From positions 35,513,131 to 35,577,130 of the forward strand of contig NC_092795.1 in the NCBI RefSeq assembly GCF_918797505.1: DNA of 64,000 nucleotides, read 5' to 3'. How positions within the stretch are numbered: the stretch's first letter is position 1; each line of letters opens with the position of its first letter. Origin of the DNA: Bemisia tabaci (taxonomy: Eukaryota; Arthropoda; Insecta; Hemiptera; Aleyrodidae). This document shows positions 1-10,697 of this stretch, in pieces. Made by a program: the position numbers and the translations under genes. A model generated the notes under the pieces. The model was not told where the DNA came from. It was given only the letters and a program-made list of their open reading frames with translations, and made no database searches.

Positions 1-104
1 GTACCGCAACATTTGTATTGGTAACCTAATTTTGGGGGTACTGCCACAATTAATTTATTGGAAAAGTCCAAGTTGGGACTTAATCTCTAACTTTTCTTTC
101 CGTG
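1..104. repeat. Truncated foldback element at window edge (family P)
   Basis: The first hundred bases end in CTTTCCGTG followed by TA, which is the inverse of a CACGGAAAG terminus. Its complement resembles 7345-7417, sharing the stretches around 'attaggttac', 'aaatgttgcg' and an 'ttaattgtgg' arm. It is therefore the right part of an element of the same family as the one near 7312-7530, cut by the window start. No coding function is seen. Confidence 0.45.
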
Positions 105-825
105 TATGTTGTTTTCTTACACGGAATTCCATGAAACAATTGCAGGGAATCATTGATACGAATCTGAAGGATTCGGGTAGAACAAACAGGCACCAGAATA
201 AAATCATACGCGAGTGTAATAAAAAATGAAGGAGAAGATGTTGAAAAATGACTTGATGAACTATCCGGAAGGATCGAGGAAGGAATGGAGCTTGCGCGGC
301 GAAAATCTTAAAAATTCAACGTATTTCATAGTTTTTTGCACTTATCGATTCATGAACTGGCTCACTGGCTACCGACCGCGAGGCAAGTTCCGAGCTCTCA
401 ACTCTAACAGAACTGTTGCCACTTCCTCCGTATTATTTAAGTTGTATCTATATTTTAAATACTTGCGCTACTCTGAAAATTGTTGGATCCAAGGTACTGA
501 GCAGCTGACTAAAATTAATTCAAGTATTGAGCCTGATTATCAGAAAAATTATTAAAAAATATAGAACCTTTCAGGGTTGAGTTTGAGCGTTCACAGTTCT
601 TCAAAGTTCACAACCCTTAATTGATGCTTAAAGTAACTGCATGTTCCGTTCTTAAAGAGAGTTTCTTCTTGGGACAAAAACTCAGGTCAGCTTACCTGAA
701 ACAAAAACAAACAAAAAAATAATTAAAATTACGATTAAAAAGTATTATTTCAGCTGCTGAATTTTAGACCGATTTATTCATGAAACATGACTGCGGCTTT
801 TTCAATAAGTTCTGCGGCTGCTTTA
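105..825. other. No gene seen
   Basis: AT-rich DNA with an open frame of 109 codons at 226-555 that shows no recognisable domain, no conserved-looking motif and no convincing exon boundary. I see no repeat structure in this stretch. Confidence 0.5.
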
Positions 826-1073
826 CATTGGAAAAAAAAAAACACATTGTGGATCTAGAGTCCAGACTCTTCAAAACATCGACAAGAAAAAGTACTCTTG
901 ATTCAATCAGAATCTAGTTTAAATCAAGAACCAAGCCTCTTAATTTAAGCGGGTTTCGTTTTGATTCAAGCAAAAATCCGATTGAATCAAGAATATTTCT
1001 TCTTGTCAATGTTTTCAAGAGTCTGGACTCTAGATCCGATGTGTTTTTTTTTTTTTGGTTTTTTTTTTCAGTG
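826..1073. mobile_element. Family A hairpin element, copy A1
   Basis: A short non-autonomous DNA element whose two halves are near-complete inverse complements. It opens CATTGG plus an A-run and closes with a T-run and CAGTG. Next come the family hallmarks: 'acattg', 'gatctagagtccagactctt', 'gacaagaaaaa' and 'cttgattcaatc', all mirrored in the right arm. The flanks carry a 2-bp TA duplication (824-825 and 1074-1075). The left end has C-A-T-T-G instead of CACTG. With no coding capacity it must have been moved by a transposase supplied elsewhere (inference). Confidence 0.85.
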
Positions 1074-1918
1074 TACAGTCGACGGAAAAGGTTCGGCTCC
1101 GACTTTCAACGAGCCAATTTGACTTTTTTTCCGATTTTCAAGTCGTGTAATACGTCAGTGCGTACCTTGTTAAGAGACACATTACAGCTCAAATTGCATT
1201 CAGCTCTTATCCGTTCTGTCCAAACACGGCGCTAACAATAATTCCGAACAACAAGCAACACACGGCTGAAAATTACATTAGGCACATTTAGCATCTATGT
1301 TGTCTGGGAGTGTGTTCGTATCGTCCCCTCATAATTGCTGCTTCAATAGCGTGTCGATTAACCAGATCGGCTGGACGCCCGAACACACCTCTAAGCCGGA
1401 GGCATTCGTTGTCCACAGCACGGATCGTAAATCTTAACCCCTTGCACCCCTCTCTCGCTGGATCGCTTACATTTTTATCGGAGTCGAGTACCTGTCGTAG
1501 GCTTGTAACGTGCTAACTGACACAGTTAAAGGTGTAACGCGGCTGCAAGTATGAGAACGAGTTGAGTTTTATGTGCCCCCCGCTGGAGCTCGCTCCTGAG
1601 CACCAGGGTGCGTAAAATACGAAGCCTGAAAGGACGACTGCAAGGGAAATTCGAGAACTTCGTGATCTAGCGACTCAATTTCCTTAAAATTTTGCGAATA
1701 ATGATGCCGCACATGAATGAATTTTTCATAGCTAAGTATAAAAAAAATGTGATTATACACGGAGAAAATTAGATTCCTCAAAACACATAATAAAATCCAA
1801 AACAAAGCATTAGTCAACAATTGTCATTTTAAAATCGCATCATTGCTGGGTTTCAACAACGTATCAATAGTTAATTATTTGGATTAAATACTGACGAGGC
1901 AAAAGTTAATTAGTTATA
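1074..1918. other. No gene seen
   Basis: Short open frames only (68 and 83 codons) with no recognisable domain. At 1753-1764 there is a lone CACGGAGAAAA motif preceded by TA, like the end of other elements here, but I find no inverse partner nearby. Confidence 0.45.
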
Positions 1919-2424
1919 CTCCCGTGCGCTAAGGAGGAGCGCCGTATGAGCACTAGAGTTGTCAAAATTCCCCCGATAAAAAACTCATTTTTAAGGATCA
2001 GTGGGAAAAAAACACATTGGATCTAGAGTCCAGACTCTTGAAAACATTGACAAGAAAAAATACTCTCGATTAAATCGGATTTTTGCTTGAATCAAAACGA
2101 AATCCGCTTAAATTAAGAGGCTTGGTTCTTAGTTTAAGCTAGATTCTGATTGAATCAAGAGTACTTTTTCTTGTCGATGTTTTTAAGAGTCTGGACTCTT
2201 CCAGATCCAATGTGTTTTTTTTTTTCCAGAGAGTCATGGCCAGTGTTTGGAGAGTCATGGGTATTTTTTATTAAAATTTTCTGATAGTTTAGATCCGATG
2301 CGTATAAAATTCTTTACAAAACTTCAGGGAAAATATTCACAGATTTCTCTGAAAAGTCGTATTTTAACACTGAAAATTTGGCAACGTCTAAAGGCTCATG
2401 TGGCGTTTTTCCTGAGCACGGCAG
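1919..2424. mobile_element. Family B foldback element B1, split by a family A insertion
   Basis: The left arm begins CTCCCGTGCGCTAAGG and runs through 'gcgccgtatgagc'. The right arm ends 'ggctcatgtggcgttttt...gagcacggcag'. These are the two ends of family B (consensus CTGCCGTGCTAAGG). A family A hairpin occupies 1999-2231 inside it, so this is a nested pair and family A arrived later. Flanking bases TATA and TTTA are close to a 4-bp duplication but not identical. Confidence 0.75.
1999..2231. mobile_element. Family A hairpin element, copy A2 (nested in B1)
   Basis: Shows the full family A body ('gatctagagtccagactctt', 'gacaagaaaaaatactc', mirrored right arm). Both tips are damaged: CAGTGGG on the left and CCAGAG on the right, so the exact boundary and duplication cannot be fixed. 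The right arm also has a small extra insertion in the 'ctggactcttccagatcc' segment. Confidence 0.75.
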
Positions 2425-3038
2425 TTTAGTTTGGAGCACCAAAGTTCTAAGATTCTTTTAATCCATTGTCTTAAAACTTAAGAGTAGTGACTGCTATAGA
2501 GTTCACTCATACTCTTTATGACGGATCAAGCTAAGTCGTGCTTCATTATTGTAACTGTTTGGATAAATCGTGGTTCTCCGGCTAATAATGTCTCCATTTC
2601 AGTTCGCATTAGCCGATCGGACTTGTTATTTGTGCGGCAATCCATCATGATTATTAGAATAGTCGTGGTTTTCTTGCGAATAATGTCTCAATTATTATTG
2701 CCGGCACCGACAGCCGTTTCGTATTCGCATATTATAACTCTCACACTTTGACCTTCCAGTTCCGTTTTGAAGTCGTGACGATTATGGTTGGCTGAATTAG
2801 CAGATCGATATCCGATTGTTTTACGACGAAAACCGAGTACTGGAAAGAGAACTCGTTAAATTAATGTCGTTATGAGCTGTACAGACCGAGGAGAACTTTA
2901 CCTCGAAGTAGCTAACATAAAAGTCGATCGATCGGAATAGGCCGGATAATAAGATATGGCTGCATAAAATTCGGAATAACACTTTCCCGACTGAATGGAT
3001 TCACCTATACTGTGTGTTTCCTGATACCGGAGTCCGTG
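2425..3038. other. No gene seen
   Basis: A 77-codon open frame at 2518-2751 is the longest and has no recognisable domain. Two partly similar clauses ('gtggttctccggctaataatgtctc' near 2570 and 'gtggttttcttgcgaataatgtctc' near 2664) suggest a small diverged direct repeat. Confidence 0.4.
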
Positions 3039-3237
3039 CACTGAAAAAAAAATCCGACTGTGGAAGTCATCATTACGGACTATGTGGACATACTGTCCAT
3101 ATTCCAGGCTCAGTGGCCAAAAGCACCGAGTGTACAACCCTGAGTAGCCGAATCTACGGCTCTAACACCCGGAACCGTCGGCTTCTGCGCCCGACGAGGG
3201 CGGTGTGTCTTTACAGCCCAAAAATTTTTTTCCAGTG
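3039..3237. mobile_element. CACTG-ended element E5
   Basis: Begins CACTGAAAAAAAAATCC and ends ATTTTTTTCCAGTG, with a TG duplication on each side (3037-3038 and 3238-3239). Unlike family A its interior is GC-richer and not a clear hairpin. The internal short open frames on both strands have no recognisable domain. The terminal design and 2-bp duplication match the other CAC-N-G elements of the window. Confidence 0.65.
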
Positions 3238-3301
3238 TGAAGATTTTGATTATTCGCGACAGAGCTTGTGCATCGTGTTTTGAGACCAAATGCAATCTCT
3301 A

Positions 3302-3531
3302 CACTGGAAAAAAAAAAACACATTGGATCTAGAGTTCAGACTCTTAAAAACATCGGCAGGAAAAAGTACTCTTGATTCAATCAGAATCTACCTTACATCA
3401 AGAACCAAGCCGCTTAATTTAATGGATTTCGTTTTGATTCGAGCAAAAATCCGATTGAATTAAGAGTATTTTTCTTTTCGATGTTTTCGAGAGTCTAGAC
3501 TCTAGATCCAATGTGTTTTTCTTTTCCAGTG
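3302..3531. mobile_element. Family A hairpin element, copy A3
   Basis: Complete copy with clean CACTGG and CCAGTG tips and a TA duplication (3300-3301 and 3532-3533). It lies only 64 bases from E5, so two different CACTG-ended elements sit almost side by side. Confidence 0.88.
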
Positions 3532-4880
3532 TACCTTTTCCCTGCCTTTTTTGGGTCACTTCTTTGAAACTGGTGCAAAAATTAGTTTTCCCTCAAAATA
3601 TTTCAGGAACGGAAAGGAAACGGAGGTAAATAAAAACTCCCCATGAGCACCTTAAGAAGTTAAACCAAATAGGCCGAAATTAAGCCCTATGATCCATGAT
3701 GACCTGTGACGAGAGGATCTAGAGTAGAGAAGAATGGATCTATTTCTAAATGAACAATGCTAGAGCGACCTCTATCTTAGGTCCTAATTATTACGGCATA
3801 TGATCGGGAACCTACGACTGAACTTTTTTCATAAAAACGTGACCAACGTTTTCGGACATGAACTTTCATAAACTATCTAACCTCCAGGATAAAAAAAGGG
3901 CTCCGAACGGAGGATCGAAGAGTTCAGTGTGCTCTCCTCCTCAGTAACTATGCACGAAATCATCATCAAGCAACGGTCGATTGTTCGAACTCTTCTTGGC
4001 CCTGAAGGAAGGAAGCCGAAGATGTTCATCTGAATGCCTGGTAACGAGATTAGTATGGAAATAATCGAAGTAATGAGGGGTTCTCGGGCAGCAAGGCCAC
4101 ATCTCCTCCGTCAGGCTGATCATTCGAACTATCATTTCATAAATGAATTCGAATAAACCTACAGATCCTGAATAACTTGGCAACCTTGAAGATGCACTTG
4201 TTATCCCGAAAACAAACTAATTACACATTGCTGCGGGAGAGAAGCTGGAGCGAAAGGATGCTGACAGGTCGCGCGACCCCCCTACAGCGGTGCCGAATTT
4301 TTGTTTTGAAGCATTCATTCTCGAAGGACAATGCACTCGACTAAATCGGGGAAAAGACAAAGATGGAACATCGAAAAAACGCACAGAGAAACCCCCGTTT
4401 GTCCCGTCATGTCAGCGTAGGTGGTTTTTTTTTTTTTTTTTTCTCCTTCTTCTTCAATATACTGAAAGAAATTGAATGGTATTATAGAATAGTGCTATAG
4501 ATTCACGAATTTCACTAATCAACGAAGAAATCAAAACCAGAGAAAACAAAAAAATAAGTTCAACAAAGTACACTCCAACGAAATATTGTGCAAGAATGAG
4601 AGGAGAAAATTTTAAGCTCAGGACAGGTGCATTAATTGGAATACTCAGCTGGGGGTCCCGCTGAAAGATTTGGTTTTTAAATCCAACCACTTATTTGATA
4701 AGTATTTCTGGTTTTATCGTCACTTTTTACCAGGGAACCGAATTATGTGGTTAATTTTGTGTTTTCGGGAGCAAAAAATTTGAACTTAATAAATCTAATA
4801 TAAATTATAACCTTTAACTCTCTTATAGGTCAACTTTGAACTTTTCATAGTTCCTTATTGTGTTGTGCGTGCAATTTTGA
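3532..4880. other. No gene seen
   Basis: Open frames up to 80 codons without recognisable domains. Contains a T-run with pyrimidine-rich tail at 4423-4452. No inverted or tandem structure was noticed. Confidence 0.45.
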
Positions 4881-5109
4881 CACTGAAAAAAAAACAACGC
4901 ATTGGATCTAGAGTCCAGACTCTTCAAAACATGGACAAGAAAAAATAATCTTGATTCAATCAGATTTAAGCTTAAATCAAAAGGAAATCCGCTTAAATTA
5001 AGAGGCTTGGTTCTTGATTTAAGCAAAAATCCGATTGACTCAAGAGTATTTTTTCTTGTCGATGTTTTTAAGAGTCTGGACTCTGGATCCAATGTCTTTT
5101 TTTCCAGTG
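4881..5109. mobile_element. Family A hairpin element, copy A4
   Basis: Left tip CACTGA (variant), right tip CCAGTG, GA duplication at 4879-4880 and 5110-5111. The body is intact and gives open frames of 89 and 70 codons on opposite strands with similar peptides, as expected of a palindrome. Confidence 0.87.
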
Positions 5110-7311
5110 GATGAGAAAATAAATATTACGGTTCTACAATTCCAACCATATCAAATTATCTATTATGAAATTGCTTAAATTTAAAATACCTGGAAAAATG
5201 CATGAGTAATTTAGTTTGACTGCGGATTTCCTAGGCGCTTGGCAACTTTCGAGGGCATCCCGGCGAGAATGCCCGGCGGCGGAGGGCTAATTACCCCGTC
5301 TCGGCCCGGCAGGAATTAATAACCCCGCTGATTCGTTGAAAGGCTTTCCCGAATCCACCGCTCACCGGCTCGAACGGGAGTCTGATTAAATTTAAAGGCG
5401 GGCCCAGGCCCAGGGAAATCACCATCAATCAGTCGCGTAACAATGGTTCCGTGACAACCAGCTTTTTTCATCCGCCGTTCATCGTCACTTCTTTCTCCTC
5501 ACTTTTCCCTCTCTACGGTCTCTGGTGGGGGTTCGTTCATGGATCAAGCCTGGATCATACCCACATCTACATGGTCTCTTAAAGTCTTCAAATGCGGTAT
5601 TGACTTTGATGACAATTCTTACTTGTCTGACAACCTTTATGATTTGTAAAGTATTCCAAAGCGTTGGACAGGATAATTAATTTTCACGATTCGCTAAAAG
5701 TATCGGTGATGGCACCCAACTACCCGACTAAAGACTGATACCGATATGTTGTTGTTTTCTTTCAAATTAGGTGAGTTTCGGCATTGTAACATTCATCATT
5801 TTGGCAGAGGTTTCGCAGAGACAGGCTTAATGATTGAAAAACGGGTAGCTTTTTAAAAATTTCATTCATCGATCATCATCAGGAAAGAGGCGAATGACAT
5901 GTTAAACAAGTTGCGCGTCAATTTCCATGTCAGCAAAAAGAAGCGTTGCGGTCTCCAATATTAAATTCTGCTTCTTCCGACTATACATCGGGGTGCTAGA
6001 GCGAGGTCTCTGAAGTATATTGTCACGGGGCATTTCAACTAAAAAAATTCGGTAATTTCTAAATAAATTAAAAGTGTTCATTCTTGTGCGCAAACTTGTT
6101 CAAGTTTGCATTCCTGTTTAAGGTTAGAATGCATTTGCACGTGTCTGAAATTTGAAGAAAATCGGGTTTGAGTAGAAACTACTGAATGGGCTGAACACGA
6201 GAATACCATTACTTTATAAATTGAACAATTATTATTGAAGGCAATGTGAAAAATTATCTAATCTACTAAAATACATGTGCCTATCAATGAGAAATGTTGC
6301 CAGAGAACGTCACTAGGCGGAGCATTTTCGTACTAGTTGATCTATTTTCATACTATTTCCCAAATCAGAAAGAAAATTATGAAAAAATCCTACAAAAGAA
6401 GCTTTATAAGCATGTTTCGGTGATGCTATTTAAGAATTGCGTGCAAATTCTCCGTTACCATTTTTCCTTCTTCGCAAAGAGGACCTACCTTGGGTCCATA
6501 CCAACATCCCCTCCTACGATCTGCCCCCCCCCCCCCAATCAGCGAAGATTTCGTAATATTGAAGCACTCATTCAGTGTTTTAGCGCGGGAAAGACCGGAA
6601 AAAGCAACTCGGTCATTCGGCGCGGGGACAAAACAGCGCGGCTCGTAACAGCTCCTTTCGCTCTTGATACAATTTCCTCACACTCGATTTGACTATTGTC
6701 TCAGCGTTTCCTAATTGCCTCTTCGCGGCGTCTTTCCCGGTTTCACCGTTTTGCGCGCCGGCCCGGCCCCGGTCCTCGGCGAGGACATTAGGCCCCGAGC
6801 CTAACGAAACTGAATGAGCCGAGAAAAAAGTGATGCTTGCCTCGTTCCGAGTTACAAAAAAAGTCACCGGCCAGTGCAGGAAAAGTAAATGCAAAACGTA
6901 ACAACATAATCACCCGCTTCGTTGACAGTTCTGCCCTGCAATTGATGTTATGTATTGATGTAAATCGTTGGTTAGTGAAACTTGGATCTCGGAGCTCCGG
7001 AAATCTCCGATCAATTTGCCATTTTTTCAATGAATACATCGCAGGCTAACAGTCAGATCGAGCGTTTAATTGATCTAATCGAGCATTCACTTAGCTTACG
7101 ATGGATTGTTGAGTAAATACGACCATCTTGACAAGCAGAGCTGCTCTTTGCACGACTTTCTACCTCTATTCTGTTATAGGAAAATGTGTGCTCGGTAAAT
7201 ATTTGTTTGTTTCATAATTGCCTGAATTTCATTCATTTCCCAGAAAAAAACATTACATGGCATACAAATATCAGATTCTCTGTAACACTAAGAGAAGAAA
7301 AAATTATACAT
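5110..7311. other. No gene seen; GC-rich patches
   Basis: The stretch 5225-5440 is GC-rich (several 'cccggc' and 'gcccgg' words) in an otherwise AT-rich setting, and there is a C-tract at 6525-6536. Neither contains a frame with a recognisable domain. The 132-codon frame at 6294-6692 runs through the C-tract and looks fortuitous. Confidence 0.4.
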
Positions 7312-7530
7312 ATAGGGGTTGTTGGATGCTATGGGAATTTCCGATTAATTGTGGTAGCATCTCAATTAATAGTGGTACAATACCCCAATAAATTAGGTTA
7401 CTAACCCAAATGTTGCGTAACTACTGCGACTTGAGTTGCGGCACTACCACAATCAATTAGAAATTGCCATATCATCAAAAAAATTGGGGAAGTGCCACAA
7501 TTTTAGGAGATAACCCCAACACTTTTTTTC
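7312..7530. repeat. Foldback element of family P
   Basis: An arm near 7335-7360 (aatttccgattaattgtgg) is answered in inverse near 7443-7468 (ccacaatcaattagaaatt). The right edge reads 'ctttttttcccatgtatg', comparable to the CTTTCCGTGTATG edge at the window start. The ends are not sharply defined. I infer a non-autonomous element related to the one at 1-104. Confidence 0.5.
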
Positions 7531-8164
7531 CCATGTATGAGTGCGTATGAGTGTTGATTACCGATCTGATCACATGCGCGCGGATAGAATCAAACAGTTG
7601 AAAAGCAAATGAAAGCTTACAATTTCGCTAATAAATTTCACTTTTCTTCTCCACCGATCACATTTTGGGACCGTTACACCGCAAACCCATATTTGTATGT
7701 GACACCGCCAAAACCGCACTGAGCCAACAGTACGTCAGCCTTCAACACGCGCTCGTATCCAAGATGCGCTAATGAGGTCTTGTTGTGCGATAGTGACATC
7801 CTGCGGTCATCATCGAGTCCTCTCCCTATAATTTTCAGGGCGGCAATTAAGTAATTGTGACGTTGTTGCACAAGCCCCTCTTGAGCAACTCTTCATCAAA
7901 ACGATTAAAGCAGCGAGGGGCTGGACTATTCCGAGAAATTCTGAAGATGACACCGCTGAAATCAGACGGGTGGACTGAAAAAATCCGCTCCTTCTTGTCC
8001 GTATTCAAGTGTTTCAAGAGCTAAAATTGTAGCAAATTATTCTTCTCCCGTTTTTTTACGATTGTTACGAAAGCGTTTGCCACAATCGCTGTGGAGATCG
8101 CCACATTCAAAGATTAAGAATCCGCAAACGCCAAACGATTCCTCGAATCCGCAAACCCTGTGTA
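7531..8164. other. No gene seen
   Basis: Only a 65-codon minus-strand frame without recognisable features. No repeat was noticed. Confidence 0.4.
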
Positions 8165-8423
8165 CTGCCATGCTAAGGAAAAACGCCGTATGAACATTCG
8201 AGAGTTGCCAAATTTCCATCAATAAAATGGTCATTCTTTAGGAGAGCTATGGATATTTTCCCTTGAGATTTTTAGGACTTTTCGGTGACATTGCGAGTTA
8301 AATTACGAGTATCTGAAAAATTGGAAGAAGAATATTCACAGGTTTACCAGGAAATTCGTGTTTTATCAAAGGAAATTTGGCAACGCCTGAAGGTTCATAC
8401 GGCGTTTTTCCTCGGCACGGTAG
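8165..8423. mobile_element. Family B foldback element, copy B2
   Basis: An uninterrupted copy useful as family reference. It has left arm CTGCCATGCTAAGG then 'aacgccgtatgaac' and 'ttgccaaatttcc', an AT-rich middle, and right arm 'ggaaatttggcaacgcctg...catacggcgttttt...ggcacggtag'. Arms are about 60 bp. Flanks TGTA and TATA are not an exact duplication. Confidence 0.8.
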
Positions 8424-9115
8424 TATATCCCATTGCTGCAATTATGAGGATTTCCTTTTAAAATTATGCTGCTTCTGGCACCGTTGGAACCGCAACCACT
8501 TTCGATGCTCACCGAAGTCATCGGTGAGGCATCGATTGAAATCCAGCCGGAGCGCGTGCAGTTTCCGCTTAATTGAATTCATCGCACAAATCTCAAAGTT
8601 GTCAAACTTCAGTTAAAAAGACTTCTTTTTCTAATGTAGAGAATGGAAAGAGAGAGAGAGATCTGGCTGGTGCGTTCTTCGCTAGAGACGTGCGGGCTTC
8701 TTGCATTGCGCGGTGACGAATTAGCGATGCGTTAGCTGGTTCGACCATCGCACAACGGGACTATCGTGCCAGACGAGAAAGTAGATGCTTCACGGAACAA
8801 TATCGAATCAATATCGGAAAGACTCGATTGTTTTTGCTCGTTTGTTGTTTTTTTTTTTTCCTTTTACATTTCGTTCGTTTAAATTTGAGCCACCTTCCTT
8901 AGATCATTTACAGATTGAAATAGGGGCAACAACAACACTCCTCCTACCTAAGTTGAGCGAAAGTACAACATTTATTTCCAATAAGACCAAGGTGACTCAA
9001 AACTTTTTGCATTGACGGTGAAACTCCTAAACTGTGCATCTCGTTTGCCGCGTTTCAAAAACTCCGCTTCCTGTTTATTTAGAACAAACCAAAATTATTC
9101 CTTGAAGCTTTCACA
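8424..9115. other. No gene seen
   Basis: Frames of at most 79 codons, no recognisable domain. A short (GA)n run sits at 8648-8662. Confidence 0.4.
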
Positions 9116-9340
9116 CACTGAAAAAAAAAAATTCATGAGACAATATTTTGACTGAAAGCATCGTTTCTTGTCGACAAAATTTGATCTCTTCGAGTTAAAG
9201 AAACGATGTTCTGGTATCGTTTTTCTAACTTAAACTTAACGATAGCAAAACAACGTTTTTATGAATTAAAAAAAAAAAAAAATTGTCAACAAGAACGACG
9301 TTTCTAGTCAAAAGTATATCTCAAGAAAAAAATGTCAGTG
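9116..9340. mobile_element. CACTG-ended foldback element E1
   Basis: Begins CACTGAAAAAAAAAAA and ends TGTCAGTG. The arms pair over about 50 bases: 'ttttgactgaaagcatcgt' on the left against 'acgtttctagtcaaaag' on the right. The central segment repeats the 'aaacgatgtt' / 'aacgttttta' theme. Flanks CA and AA do not give a clean duplication. Confidence 0.65.
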
Positions 9341-10093
9341 AAGAATTTTCTTCGCACAGAGAAGAAAGATGGGGGTTTTAAGGAATTGACGTTGATTAGT
9401 TCTCCTATAAAATATAAAGTATGACAGGAAGTCTCCAACGTCACAAACCGGAGATATGTGGTTTTGGGAGTTTCACCATTGATACGCCTTTTGGTACCTA
9501 CTTAATGGTTCAACTGAATCTTCAGCGGCATTATGGTAACGGTACAAAATAGATAAGCATTTAACAATACGCATTGAATTTCATTATAAATACACATGAG
9601 CTTTCTGTTAACGCAGTGAAACAATACAACTTGGGTGAGACGGCCACTGTGCGCCCATGCGATTATAATAGCGATCCGATTCCACTCGGCAGAAAGCGTG
9701 AGAAAAACGGGCTGCCCGCGAGAAAACAAACAAATCGCCGCGATTGAGTCAAGGCGCGGTGAAAATTGGGCGGCCGGTTTCACTACTCGCTACTCACCCG
9801 ATTGAAAAACAGTCGAAAGTGGCCGATAGTAAAATCGCCTCCGCAGTAATTGCTCCTTCAATTTGGCCCGATTCGGCGAGGGCCATCGCGTCGAAAGCGA
9901 AATCTGGGACCTTGGTGGTCGGGGATCCTACCCAGCGGAAATTCATGGACTTGATAAGAAATCTCACTGCCACTCAATTCGGGCATCGTAATGTCTGCGA
10001 AAGACAACAGATGAACTGAATTAAATAGAAAAGAACCCATAAACGTCCTGAAAAAATGAGTTATTCGTAGTTTGGAGCTTTACTAGCCTTATA
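9341..10093. other. No gene seen
   Basis: Overlapping frames of 93 and 91 codons on opposite strands near 9502-10019, in a locally GC-richer patch, show no recognisable domain. Confidence 0.4.
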
Positions 10094-10401
10094 CACGGAG
10101 AAAAAAACTTCGTGCGTGGGACCCGAAGTTGAGGTCATATGGATCTCTGAAGTTTTCGGATCACGTATCTAAAAACTTGAGGTCCAGCTGCCGAAGTTCG
10201 GGTCAGATATCGGAAGTACTTCGATTAATACCGAAGGGTTTCGGTCACACAACTGAAGTATTCCGGTACATACCGAAGTGCCTCGATGTCTGACCCGAAC
10301 TTCGGCAGTTCGACTTCAAGCTTTCGGATGCGAGATCCGAAAACTTCAGAGATCCATGAACTCAACTTCGGGTCCCATGCACGAAGTTTTTTTTCTCCGT
10401 G
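10094..10401. mobile_element. CACGG-ended foldback element E2
   Basis: Begins CACGGAGAAAAAAACTTCG and ends CGAAGTTTTTTTTCTCCGTG, with a TA duplication at 10092-10093 and 10402-10403. Inside, the word 'ccgaagt' and its inverse 'acttcgg' recur many times, making a long hairpin of short repeats. Its terminus CACGGAGAAAAA matches the right end of the large transposon at 29540-40442 over 12 bases, so it is the best candidate here for a derivative sharing that transposase's end recognition (inference). Confidence 0.85.
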
Positions 10402-10421
10402 TACTAAAAGGTTTTAAGTTT

Positions 10422-10697
10422 TGCGGGCTGATTATTGAAATTGATAGCCAAAGCGATAGACATAAAAGACAGAGAGATAATAAGGTGATCCTACTGGTTG
10501 AAGCGGGTGGTTTCAATGGATAAAGGAGGTAAGTAATGAACTAACTGATTGCAACCGACAAGAAATCCTATAGGTAGTCCATCATTTCCCCCTTTGATGT
10601 ATAGAAACCACCAGTTTCAACCAATAGGATCACTCCATACTCCCAGTACCTTCTCTGGATAAAGCTTTGTTTATCAATTTCAACATTCATCCCGCAG
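10422..10697. mobile_element. Family D foldback element, copy D1
   Basis: Starts TGCGGGCTGATTATTGAAA and ends with the inverse around 'caatttcaacattcatcccgc'. The middle carries the family words 'aaaggaggtaagtaatgaactaactga' (left half) and 'agtccatcatttccccctttg' (right half). It starts 21 bases after E2 ends. Copies D2 and D3 share the same layout. Confidence 0.75.

Noticed and set aside
226..555. 109-codon open frame as a possible gene
   Set aside because: No recognisable domain, no splice context and composition like the surrounding DNA.
1753..1764. Lone CACGGAGAAAA as an element end (also 46274 and 49012)
   Set aside because: No inverse partner within a plausible distance, so an element cannot be drawn.
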